Assembly: GCF_017875835.1 (NCBI RefSeq)
Contig: NZ_JAGING010000001.1
Location: 2,170,001-2,234,000, forward strand
DNA: 64,000 nucleotides
Source: Psychrobacter sp. PL19
GTDB taxonomy: Bacteria; Pseudomonadota; Gammaproteobacteria; Pseudomonadales; Moraxellaceae
Direction: 5' to 3'
Translations under genes and position numbers: made by a program
Part shown: in pieces, positions 27,715-36,200 of the stretch
Layout: each line of letters starts with the position of its first letter
Numbering within the stretch: position 1 is the first letter of the stretch
The notes under the pieces: model-generated
Told to the model about the DNA's origin: nothing
What the model saw: only the letters and a program-made list of their open reading frames with translations
Databases searched by the model: none

Positions 27715-28566
27715 ATGAGTAATGATAGTAACCAAACGAATACCAGTGCACAGAATAATAACTATACGCCACCTAAAGTTTGGACCAATGATAAAGAAAA
27801 TGGAGGCCAGTTCTCCAGTATCAATCGTCCAACGGCCGGTTCACGCCAACAGCAAGACTTGCCAGTAGGTGAGGCGCCGCTACAGCTTTATTCGTTGAAT
27901 ACGCCGAATGGCGTTAAGGTCAATATTCTACTAGAAGAGTTGGATGAACTTGGCATAAAAGAGGCGGCCTACGATGCCTACAAAATCGATATCTCTCAAG
28001 GCGATCAGTTTGGTTCAGACTTCGTTGCTATTAATCCTAATTCTAAAATTCCTGCACTAGTGGATCACTCTGAATCTGGCAAGCCTATCAGGCTTTTCGA
28101 GTCGGGTGCCATTTTATGGTACCTAGCTGAAAAATTTGGCAAATTTGTCCCCATGCATAATGAGTCACAAGGTGAGGCGCGGGCAGAATGCTTGTCTTGG
28201 TTTATGTGGCAGATGGGTAGTACGCCTTTCTTAGGTGGCGGATTTGGGCATTTTTATGCTTATGCACCCGAACCGATGGAATACCCTATCAATCGCTACG
28301 CTATGGAGACTAAACGTCAACTCGATGTATTAGATATCCATTTAAAAGATCATGAGTATATGTGTGGTAACGAGGAAACCGACTACAACATTGCTGACAT
28401 CATTATTTGGGCATGGTATGGCCAGCTGGTACTTGGCAAACTTTATAATGCAGCTGAATTTTTACAGGTTGATAGTTATGAACATGTACAACGTTGGGCA
28501 AAAAAAATAGCTGAACGCCCAGCGGTAAAACGAGCCGCAGCATTAACGTTGAAACCCCTTGATTAA
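27715..28566 (+). CDS. yghU: YghU-type glutathione transferase (disulfide reductase)
   Basis: 283 residues. The N-terminal block YTPPKVWTNDKENGGQFSSI and the thioredoxin-like domain LQLYSLNTPNGVKV are specific for the YghU branch, which reduces disulfides with two glutathiones bound. NPNSKIPALVDH and LFESGAILWYLAEKFG are the glutathione-binding parts. The C-terminal helical domain follows. A sequence identical to part of the dispersed repeat's right end (TTAACTATAGTAGGGTA) lies at about 27674-27691, just ahead of the gene. Confidence 0.94.
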   Translation: MSNDSNQTNTSAQNNNYTPPKVWTNDKENGGQFSSINRPTAGSRQQQDLPVGEAPLQLYSLNTPNGVKVNILLEELDELGIKEAAYDAYKIDISQGDQFGSDFVAINPNSKIPALVDHSESGKPIRLFESGAILWYLAEKFGKFVPMHNESQGEARAECLSWFMWQMGSTPFLGGGFGHFYAYAPEPMEYPINRYAMETKRQLDVLDIHLKDHEYMCGNEETDYNIADIIIWAWYGQLVLGKLYNAAEFLQVDSYEHVQRWAKKIAERPAVKRAAALTLKPLD

Positions 28567-28613
28567 TTGGCAACCAGTTAATAAACGTCGATAATAAAAG
28601 TAATACGAATAAT

Positions 28614-28644
28614 AAGGTTAATAAGTAACTTACTTATTAACCTT
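28614..28644. repeat. 31-bp near-perfect palindrome downstream of yghU
   Basis: AAGGTTAATAAGTAA, one C, then its exact reverse complement. It is followed by CACTTTTATT. It may be a terminator for yghU or a protein-binding site. Confidence 0.85.
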
Positions 28645-28703
28645 CACTTTTATTAATTTTTATGGTGATTATATCCATATAAAAGAATATAAATTTACAA
28701 ATT

Positions 28704-28739
28704 ACGTCATTACTTACGTCATTACTTACATTGTTACTT
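28704..28739. repeat. Tandem 12-mer, two perfect and one degenerate copy
   Basis: ACGTCATTACTT twice, then ACATTGTTACTT, upstream of the DUF1176 gene. Confidence 0.85.
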
Positions 28740-28848
28740 ATATAGCGGTACATGGCTTAGACAGATAGCTTACATAGGTAAGCTAAGATGGCTGCCTGCC
28801 ATCATAAGGGGTAGACGTTCATATCTCTTCGATTAATGAGGATGTTTG

Positions 28849-30051
28849 ATGATAAGAAAAAATGACTATAATAAGCTTGTAAAGGTACCGTTACTAACAA
28901 ACGATAATAATGCTGACCACTATAATCATGTTGATAGCTGTTTTGATTTAAATAGTACACTAAAATCGATATTCAAAAATAAACTCCTGCTGCCTATTTT
29001 TACTGCGATGGGCATGTCTTTAATCAGCCCTATGAGTATTGCAGCGGCGCCTGTTGCGTTTAACTATCAAGACTGGCAAGTAGTCTGTGATAATACACGC
29101 ACATGCCGGCTGGCTGGCTATCAGGCTGAGAATGACAGCGAATTTCCAGTATCTATATTATTGACGCGCCGCGCTGGTGTTAATGCTAGCGTAGACGGCA
29201 AAGTTAAACTTGGTGGCGCTAAAGAGAATTCATCAAAGGCCTTAATGCAATTGGGTAACCGCCACCGCATCTCGTTATTTATCAATGATAAAGATTTGGG
29301 AGAAACCAAGCCCTTCTCAGCAGCTGCCGGAGATGCAGATCTCACCACATCTCAAGTAGCCGCCCTGCTAGAAGCACTAACCAAATCCAGCAAGATCGAG
29401 CTGGTACTGCGTAATTCGCGTTGGCAACTGTCTGATAAAGGGGCAACCGCCGTGATGCTCAAAGCTGATGAAGCACAAGGTCGAGTAGGGACAGCAAGCG
29501 CCTTTGTCAACAACGAGAGCGGCCGTAAATCCAATAATGGCATACTAGCCTCTGAGCCTGCGCCGTCGCTACGTTTGGTAATACCCGATACTAAAGCAAT
29601 ATCGAGTAGTAATAAAAGTTTTAGCATGAAGTCCTCGCAGTTGTCTACACTGATGCAAGATACGATGAAAGACGCGAGTAGTGACTGCCCAAACTTGTTT
29701 GACAAGTCACCATGGCGTGTTAGCCGCCTAAATAACACCCAGTTATTAGCGCAGCATAGTTGCTGGACCGGTGCCTATAATACCGGTACGGGCGTATGGC
29801 TGTTGAACGACAGCAAGCCCCATAAACCAACACTGGTCACTAGCAGTGCAACAGACTACAGCAATGGTAAGATAAGCTCCGTACAAAAGGGGCGCGGGAT
29901 TGGTGATTGTGTCTCTAGAACCGACTGGTTATGGACCGGCAACCGCTTCGTTAAGAGTCATGAAAGTACCACTGGACTTTGTCGTTTAATAGAAGCTGGC
30001 GGCGCGTGGCAGATGCCAACCTACGTCTCTGAAGTAACCACATCGCGTTAA
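28849..30051 (+). CDS. DUF1176 family exported protein
   Basis: 400 residues. After about 70 residues, a hydrophobic segment (LLLPIFTAMGMSLISPM) ends in AAAPVAF, which looks like a signal peptide cleavage site. The unusually long polar stretch before it suggests either a signal anchor or a start further downstream. The mature part begins FNYQDWQVVCDNTRTCRLAGY, the hallmark of DUF1176, whose function is unknown. Paired cysteines recur (DCPNLF, HSCWTG, GDCVSR, GLCRLI), which fits disulfides in the periplasm. The ATG at 28849 has GAGGA six bases upstream; a TTG directly before it is less likely. Confidence 0.85.
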   Translation: MIRKNDYNKLVKVPLLTNDNNADHYNHVDSCFDLNSTLKSIFKNKLLLPIFTAMGMSLISPMSIAAAPVAFNYQDWQVVCDNTRTCRLAGYQAENDSEFPVSILLTRRAGVNASVDGKVKLGGAKENSSKALMQLGNRHRISLFINDKDLGETKPFSAAAGDADLTTSQVAALLEALTKSSKIELVLRNSRWQLSDKGATAVMLKADEAQGRVGTASAFVNNESGRKSNNGILASEPAPSLRLVIPDTKAISSSNKSFSMKSSQLSTLMQDTMKDASSDCPNLFDKSPWRVSRLNNTQLLAQHSCWTGAYNTGTGVWLLNDSKPHKPTLVTSSATDYSNGKISSVQKGRGIGDCVSRTDWLWTGNRFVKSHESTTGLCRLIEAGGAWQMPTYVSEVTTSR

Positions 30052-30642
30052 CTGACACTAACTTTATGGCAAACAAGTGTGGCGTCGCCATTATTTACCA
30101 TTGTTAGAAAGTGATTATTAGCAGAAAATACCTGAAACTTTATAAAAAATTAGAAATTAAACACAGATAGCAATTTTGTTGTGCTATACTGCGTCGCCAC
30201 GTTAGCTTCGACTGACGTGAATTATGAGATTGATAACATCGCCTGCGATTTTGGGTCTAGGATGACCGAGAGTAATTGTTGCCGATGATTTTGTGTACTT
30301 AAATAATCCTATTATTTTTGACTCATATCTTATCTACTGGCTCCATATATTATGGACTAGATTGGTTGTTGTTTGCATTTGTCAGCTTTAGATAAAGCAC
30401 AGATAAATCGCCTATAACGGACAAGGATGAGACACTCGGCACTACCACCAAAATACGTCAGACAGCACGCAACGCCTTTTATAGAAGTGATACGCTCATG
30501 GTAGCTGAACTTCTGATTATCGATACTTTTTATTTATATTAAAGTTTGGTAATTGTTAATAATTAGGTAACGTGGTGAACGGTTATCAGTGGTATGCAAC
30601 AAGCTTCTGAATGCACAGCAGCTTATACTACTAAGGCTACTC
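30052..30642 (+). promoter_or_regulatory. Long leader and promoter region of the DEAD-box helicase gene
   Basis: 590 bases without a gene. A good -10 element TATACT at 30185-30190 would give a transcript leader of about 445 bases. Such long leaders are known for cold-shock helicase and csp messages, where they control stability and translation by temperature. The rest shows local inverted stretches but no known RNA family that I recognise. Confidence 0.55.
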
Positions 30643-32322
30643 ATGACTGACATCTTATCTACAATCGCATCACAAAACGGTATTATTCAAGATACTGAAA
30701 ATAAAAACACCGATACCACTCAAAATACCAGTACTGACACTCAAGCGGCTACTACTGACGCTAATGAAGTCAGTTTTACTGACCTTAATATTGCCAAGCC
30801 CATTCTTAGCGCACTTGAGCGTAGTGGTTATACCAACCCTACTCCTATTCAAGCTCAAGCCATTCCTTTTGCTCTAGCCGGTCGTGACTTATTATTGTCA
30901 GCGCAAACGGGTAGTGGCAAAACAGCTGCTTTTGTCATTCCACTGCTCGATCGTTTAAGCCGTGCCACTAGCTTCGATAAATATACCAAAGCCCTTATCC
31001 TAACGCCAACGCGTGAACTTGCTCAGCAAGTACATGATAGTGTCCGTACTTATTCTAAAGACATGCGTGGTTTGTTCTGCGTGCCTCTAGTTGGCGGCGC
31101 ACCATATAATGGTCAGATTACGGCTTTGAAAAAAGGCGTGCAAGTTATTGTAGCGACTCCTGGTCGTCTACTTGACCATATCAATGCTGGCCGTGTTGAT
31201 TTGTCACAACTAGAAGTGTTGGTACTTGATGAAGCAGATCGCATGCTAGACATGGGTTTTGCTGATGACATCAGCGATATCTTAAAAGCTGCGCCTAGCG
31301 ATCGTCAAACCATCATGTGTTCTGCAACTTGGGATGGTCCTGTTGGCAAGATTGCTGCAAACTTCACCAAGAACCCTGAACGCGTTGCGATCAAGGTAGA
31401 ATCAGCACATATCGACGAAAAAGTCTATTACTGTGACGACTTTGATCATAAAAACAGAATTTTAGACAAAGTAGTTTGCCAACAAGATGTGGAACAAGTC
31501 ATTATCTTTGCTGCCACCAAGCGTAGCACTGAAAAGCTTGCTAAATCGCTACAAGAAGACGGTCATAAAGCCAGCTTCCTACATGGTGATTTGCCACAAA
31601 GCAAACGTAACCGCATTGTCCAAGACCTACGTAATGGTAAATGCAAAATCCTAGTCGCTACTGACGTTGCCGCTCGTGGTCTTGACGTGCCAGCACTATC
31701 ACATGTCATTAACTATGACTTGCCACGCCAAACTGAAGATTACGTGCATCGTATCGGTCGTTGTGGTCGTGCCGGTCGTACTGGTGTGGCCATCAGCTTA
31801 TGTAGCATGGATGATCGTCCACAGCTAAACGCTATTAATCGTTATTTAGATCGCAAAATGGAAGTATGTGTCATTGAAGGCATGGAGCCTAAAAAGACTT
31901 ATGTCCCAAGCGAAAATAAAGGCAACACACGCGGTCGTGGCCGTGGTCGCTCTAACGGCGGCGGTAACGGTCAAGGCCGTGGTCGTTCAGCGGGTGGTTA
32001 TGCTGGCAAGCCTAGTGGCAATGGTCAAGGCCGTGGTCGTTCAAGCGATAGCAGCACTGGTACTGGTCAACGCGCCAGTAATGACAGCGGTTATCAAGGT
32101 AAGCCACGTGACTCATCTGGTAAGCCGAATGAGCGTTCAGGTGGCAAGCCGTATCAAGGCAAACGTGCTCCTAGCCGTGGTGACGGCGCAAGCGCCCCAC
32201 GTGGTGAACGCGCTGCAACCGGTCGTGGTCGTCCAAGTGGCAGCCAAGGTCGTACTGGTTCAGGTTCAGGTAACAGTCAAGGCGGCCGTCCAACTGGCGG
32301 TAATCGCAACAAAAATTCATAA
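30643..32322 (+). CDS. DEAD-box ATP-dependent RNA helicase, RhlE/cold-shock type, with RG-rich tail
   Basis: 559 residues from the ATG at 30643, which has AAGG six bases upstream; the longer frame starts with a non-ATG codon without a ribosome site. All helicase motifs are in order: Q-motif FTDLNIAKPILSALERSGY, AQTGSGKT, PTRELAQQ, TPGRLLD, DEAD, SAT, IIFAATKRS, HGDLPQ, ARGLD and HRIGRCGRAGR. From about residue 425 to the end the chain is a low-complexity tail of RGRGR, GGGNGQ and SGGK elements that would bind RNA loosely. It probably unwinds structured RNA in the cold or in ribosome assembly. RhlE and CsdA-like names are both possible. Confidence 0.93.
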   Translation: MTDILSTIASQNGIIQDTENKNTDTTQNTSTDTQAATTDANEVSFTDLNIAKPILSALERSGYTNPTPIQAQAIPFALAGRDLLLSAQTGSGKTAAFVIPLLDRLSRATSFDKYTKALILTPTRELAQQVHDSVRTYSKDMRGLFCVPLVGGAPYNGQITALKKGVQVIVATPGRLLDHINAGRVDLSQLEVLVLDEADRMLDMGFADDISDILKAAPSDRQTIMCSATWDGPVGKIAANFTKNPERVAIKVESAHIDEKVYYCDDFDHKNRILDKVVCQQDVEQVIIFAATKRSTEKLAKSLQEDGHKASFLHGDLPQSKRNRIVQDLRNGKCKILVATDVAARGLDVPALSHVINYDLPRQTEDYVHRIGRCGRAGRTGVAISLCSMDDRPQLNAINRYLDRKMEVCVIEGMEPKKTYVPSENKGNTRGRGRGRSNGGGNGQGRGRSAGGYAGKPSGNGQGRGRSSDSSTGTGQRASNDSGYQGKPRDSSGKPNERSGGKPYQGKRAPSRGDGASAPRGERAATGRGRPSGSQGRTGSGSGNSQGGRPTGGNRNKNS

Positions 32323-32383
32323 TAAGCGATTGCTTAGCTACTAACATCAGTTTAGTGACTAAAAAATAGCTTATAAAATGAAC

Positions 32384-32418
32384 AAAAAAAGCCAGATACT
32401 TGTTATCTGGCTTTTTTG
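32384..32418. terminator. Bidirectional terminator after the helicase gene
   Basis: A7 GCCAGATA, CTTGT loop, TATCTGGC T6. Strong hairpin. Confidence 0.93.
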
Positions 32419-32542
32419 TGTCTGTTAGGTCTAAAGGTATTATTATTTATGCCAGAGTTTTTTAAAACCCTTACTTGCGCGTAATTTTGGCCTTGTTTAT
32501 ACTGGCAACCCTTCATTAAGGTGCATCACACATAACACTGGT

Positions 32543-32715
32543 AGTAGGGTATTGAGCGCAAGTATAGTCAATGAAAAGTAATATCGATACATAACCTACT
32601 GCTGGCATACGTTTTTTTTGCTTGCTGTGCCTACGCAGACAGAGACTGCAAAAAGCTGATACCAGCAGTACCGTCGCGTTTTTAAGGTGTTTTAACTATA
32701 GTAGGGTATTGAGCG
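32543..32715 (+). repeat. Dispersed ~139-bp repeat, copy 2, with flanking direct repeats
   Basis: The element body is 32563-32701 (TATAGTCAATG to ACTATAG). It shows the same core as copies 1 and 3, with TACTGCTGG and CCAGCAGTA forming the hairpin base. It is flanked on both sides by TAGTAGGGTATTGAGCG, at about 32543-32559 and 32699-32715, which looks like a long target duplication or an insertion into a repeated site. The rest of the 32419-32816 gap holds no gene. Confidence 0.92.
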
Positions 32716-32816
32716 TAAATAGTAGCTCGCTTATCAAAGTAGGCTCAATAAACGAGTCTAATACCATATCAGGTCTGTAGTTATTCATTATACTTACAAC
32801 GATTTGGAGTCATGAG

Positions 32817-34061
32817 ATGCCTGTTATTTCTCATTTAGCTATTGATAGTCTACCAGTAGCGTTTGGCGTAATTATGGCCATTATTGGGTTGGTATTCTAT
32901 ACTCAAGGCTTACCTGGTAAGTTTTGGCGGCGTTTTTATGCCGTATTGCCGGGTATTGTACTGTGCTGCTTTATACCCGCAACGCTAAACAGCCTTGGGG
33001 TGTTCGCGGATGGTATCGGCTCGCAGATATATGGCTTTACCGCCACTTATCTACTGCCAGCAAGTTTGCTGCTTATGACCTTATCTATGGATGTACCTAA
33101 GATTTTAGGCCTAGGCTGGAAGGCCATTGCCATGTTTGTCGCCGCTAGTGTCGCGATTGTTATTAGTGGGCCTGTTAGTTTGGGGTTGGCTAAATGGGTA
33201 TCACCAGAGATGTTTACTGATGATACGCTATGGCGCGGGTTTTCGGCAGTGGCCGGCAGCTGGATAGGCGGGGCTGCCAACCAAGCGGCCATGAAAGAGC
33301 TGTTTGGGGTCAGTGATGACTTGTTCGGCATGATGATTTTGGTTGATACCACCAATGCGTCATTGTGGCTGCTGGCAATATTAGTCATGGCCAAGCATAG
33401 CGATAAAATAGACCGATTTTTAAAGGCCGATACCAGCAGCATTGATAAAGTCATCAAAGCCGTTGAAAGCTATGAGCGTGATCATGCACGTCCGGCGACC
33501 TTAAACGATTTGATGGTGATGTTTGGGCTGTGTTTTGCGATGGTAGGATTGGCACATTTTGCCGGCGGACAGATTGCTGGACTTTTTGCGCCCTATGATT
33601 GGGCAGTGCAATATAGCTTTGCCAGCTCCTTCTTTTGGATGGTAGTGATTGTCACTTTATTAGGTGTGGGCTTTTCGTTTACTAAGATACGTCGTCTGGA
33701 TCACGTGGGTGCGTCCAAAATCGGTACGGTATTTATTTTTATTTTGATTGCCGCTATCGGTATGCAGATTAATTTGGCGGGTATCGTCTCACAGTGGCGA
33801 CTTTTGCTAATTGGCTTGGTATGGATGAGCATTCATATAGTGATTATATTTATAGTCGCAAGGATTATTCGTGCACCTTTCTTCTTCTTAGCGGTCGGCT
33901 CTAATGCCAATACTGGCGGCGCATCCTCAGCACCGATTGTTGCCACTGCTTTTCATCCTTCGCTGGCACCAGTTGGGGTGTTTTTGGGGATTCTAGGTTA
34001 TGCGATGGGCACGATAGGCGGTTATATCAGCACTCAGTTGATGCGTTTAGTCGTGACTTAA
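32817..34061 (+). CDS. DUF819 family membrane protein
   Basis: 414 residues with about ten to twelve hydrophobic segments, so an inner-membrane protein. SWIGGAANQAAMKE and the C-terminal NANTGGASSAPIVATAF are conserved in DUF819, a family of permease-like proteins with unknown substrate. GGAG lies seven bases before the ATG. It stands alone, preceded by the repeat element. A transporter role is likely from topology only. Confidence 0.88.
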   Translation: MPVISHLAIDSLPVAFGVIMAIIGLVFYTQGLPGKFWRRFYAVLPGIVLCCFIPATLNSLGVFADGIGSQIYGFTATYLLPASLLLMTLSMDVPKILGLGWKAIAMFVAASVAIVISGPVSLGLAKWVSPEMFTDDTLWRGFSAVAGSWIGGAANQAAMKELFGVSDDLFGMMILVDTTNASLWLLAILVMAKHSDKIDRFLKADTSSIDKVIKAVESYERDHARPATLNDLMVMFGLCFAMVGLAHFAGGQIAGLFAPYDWAVQYSFASSFFWMVVIVTLLGVGFSFTKIRRLDHVGASKIGTVFIFILIAAIGMQINLAGIVSQWRLLLIGLVWMSIHIVIIFIVARIIRAPFFFLAVGSNANTGGASSAPIVATAFHPSLAPVGVFLGILGYAMGTIGGYISTQLMRLVVT

Positions 34062-34211
34062 CCTGAATAAAATAGCACAAGCAACGCGCTATAAATATCG
34101 TCCAAAACCTTGAAATAGCTACGGTGTCAACTGCGCTTAATGTCATGTACTATCTATAGAGCTAAGCAATAGTCGGTCAATACCAACTCTGTATAAATAG
34201 GGGGTGAATAA

Positions 34212-34511
34212 ATGAAAGTTACTGAAAATGATAAAACTGCTGAAAACTCGAAAATAGAGATATATAAGTTAGCAGATGGGCGGTCTGATATCCGTGTACA
34301 TATCGAAAATGACAGTGTTTGGCTAAACCGTCAGCAGCTATCTGAGTTGTTTGACCGTGATGTAAAAACGCTGGGTAAGCACATTAATAATGTGTTTAAA
34401 GAAGGAGAGCTAGATAAAGAAGCAGTTGTCGCAAAGGCGTGCAGCCATGATCTACATTACTTCGCTCTCAAAAGTCATCTATTCCCAATAGCCATCAGGG
34501 CACTTGGGTAA
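34212..34511 (+). pseudogene. RhuM family remnant (N-terminal part only)
   Basis: Residues 14-75 (IEIYKLADGRSDIRVHIEND, VWLNRQQLSELFDRD, HINNVFKEGELDKEAVVAK) match the N-terminal DNA-binding-like domain of RhuM 'virulence' proteins, which are normally about 330 residues. After residue 75 the similarity stops and the frame runs into the 3' end of the opposite-strand Anbu gene, which it overlaps by 33 bases. The C-terminal domain is missing, so I call it a truncated leftover. Confidence 0.8.
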
Positions 34512-35219
34512 TTCAATTAAAGTGCGACGTAGCGCCTCTGACCACTGATGACGAATGGTATTAAAGTACTCATCACGCTCATCGACACGGCGGCCATTAG
34601 GTAGGGTTAAACTGTCATTTTGATAAAGCACAAAATCTATCGGCATACCTACTGATAGGTTTGAGTGAATCGTAGAGTCAAATGACAGCATCAACGCGCG
34701 CGCAGCATGCCTGACCTCAGTATTATAGTTGACAGAACGATCAAGAATAGGCTTGCCATATTTGCTCTCGCCCAACTGAAAAAACGGCGTATCTTCAGTG
34801 GCTTTGATACAGTTACCCTCAGGGTAAATCATATACAGCTCAGGCGGTTGGCCTTTTATTTGGCCGCCGAGCATAAACGAGCTGGTAAAGGAGCCGTCGA
34901 CATCAGTATTAGCGACCGATTTTGCATGGTTCATCTTTTCACGCATACATTCGCCAACCATTTGCGCGGCGTCAAATAAGGTCAATACGGTATTGAGGTT
35001 GCTCTCTGTACGCTGGTCAATATCGTTCTGTAATTTAGTGAACACCGCCTGCGAAGTGGCCAAGCTACCGGCAGTTTGTAAGACTATAAAGCGCTCGCCC
35101 TCGATACCATATTGATACAGCTTTCTAAATGTCGATATGTGATCAACACCAGCATTAGTACGGGTGTCACTAGCAAAGACCATACCGTCTTTTAGACGAA
35201 TAGCCGCACAATAAGTCAT
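34479..35219 (-). CDS. Anbu proteasome-like Ntn hydrolase
   Basis: Ancestral beta-subunit-like peptidase, 246 residues. The chain starts MTYCAAIRLKDGMVFASDTR: removal of Met would expose the catalytic threonine, as in proteasome beta subunits without a propeptide. ISTFRKLYQY contains the lysine of the active site. TAGSLATSQAVF and SFMLGGQIKG are also typical of Anbu. These proteins assemble into open helical rings in other bacteria. It is the last gene of a leftward operon with a transglutaminase and an ATP-grasp/alpha-E protein, the standard Anbu partners. The substrate is unknown. Confidence 0.92.
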   Translation of the reverse strand: MTYCAAIRLKDGMVFASDTRTNAGVDHISTFRKLYQYGIEGERFIVLQTAGSLATSQAVFTKLQNDIDQRTESNLNTVLTLFDAAQMVGECMREKMNHAKSVANTDVDGSFTSSFMLGGQIKGQPPELYMIYPEGNCIKATEDTPFFQLGESKYGKPILDRSVNYNTEVRHAARALMLSFDSTIHSNLSVGMPIDFVLYQNDSLTLPNGRRVDERDEYFNTIRHQWSEALRRTLIELPKCPDGYWE

Positions 35220-35298
35220 AACGTATCCTTAAGGAAGATAAGATTAATAAACAACAACATATCTGATACTCAAGTATCTGGCACTAGAACATCCGGAC

Positions 35299-36084
35299 CT
35301 ATGATAATCGTGTGACTAGCACTTGACTGTAAAGATTTTCATAACCGCCGCCCATTCTGACACCACGTACCGGTGCGGTATCCAAATAATCGCGTCCAAT
35401 GGCCACATAGACATGCGAGTTTGGTTGAAATGCCTGATTGGAGATATCAAAAGTATACCAGTAGCCCTCTAACCAAGCTTCTGCCCACGCATGACTGGCC
35501 ATATGGTTTTCGGAATCATCATATAGATACCCCGACACATAGCGTGCTGGAATCTGCTGATCTCGTAAGAGACTCAAAAACACATGCGTATGGTCTTGGC
35601 ACACGCCAGCACTTGTCTCAAAAGATTCAGCAGCGGTTGTACCCACATTAGTCACATCTTTAACAAAAGGCATTTTCATGATAAGTGCATTAGCCATCGC
35701 TTTTAGGCTGTCATGGGTGTGGTCTTTTAGATAAGGCGCTGCAAATTCACGCATTGCCTCTGAGCATTTGGTCAAGGGAGTTTGTACGGTGAATAACAAG
35801 TAGGGGACGTTGTCCATATCCTCTAATCGCTCGGTATCGGTATTAATCTCAACGATACCTGAAGCCTGCATTTGTAAGTTGTTATGCGCCTCGTTGCGGC
35901 TGAGGGTTAGCCAATCGTTGCCGAAACCGTCTTTTTGATTGGTGGCTACCTTAGGCAGCATAACATCCCACCGATGAATAATTTGGTGCGGTAGTTGCAT
36001 GGGGGTCATACGAATATACTGTACACTGCGCTGCGCCAACTCATCATAATAGTAATTAGTTTGGTGGCTGATTTGAAGTTTCAT
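35299..36084 (-). CDS. Transglutaminase-like cysteine protease of the Anbu operon
   Basis: 261 residues. The N-terminal beta-rich domain (LQISHQTNYYYDELAQRSVQ) and the catalytic core are present. The catalytic cysteine is in SAGVCQDHTHVF, the histidine in SHAWAEAWLEGYW, and the aspartate in FDISNQ. Such proteins occur beside Anbu and circularly permuted ATP-grasp genes and may cut or form amide bonds in peptides made by the partner. It is separated by 79 bases from Anbu and 116 bases from the upstream gene. Confidence 0.92.
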   Translation of the reverse strand: MKLQISHQTNYYYDELAQRSVQYIRMTPMQLPHQIIHRWDVMLPKVATNQKDGFGNDWLTLSRNEAHNNLQMQASGIVEINTDTERLEDMDNVPYLLFTVQTPLTKCSEAMREFAAPYLKDHTHDSLKAMANALIMKMPFVKDVTNVGTTAAESFETSAGVCQDHTHVFLSLLRDQQIPARYVSGYLYDDSENHMASHAWAEAWLEGYWYTFDISNQAFQPNSHVYVAIGRDYLDTAPVRGVRMGGGYENLYSQVLVTRLS

Positions 36085-36200
36085 AATATCATCCTTTTAT
36101 CGTAGCCATTGTTTGGTCTGCTATCCGAGCTATTTATATTGTCTGGTCGAACATTCTAATGTCTAGTGTTCATCACGGGACATCTATGATCTATCTTCTG

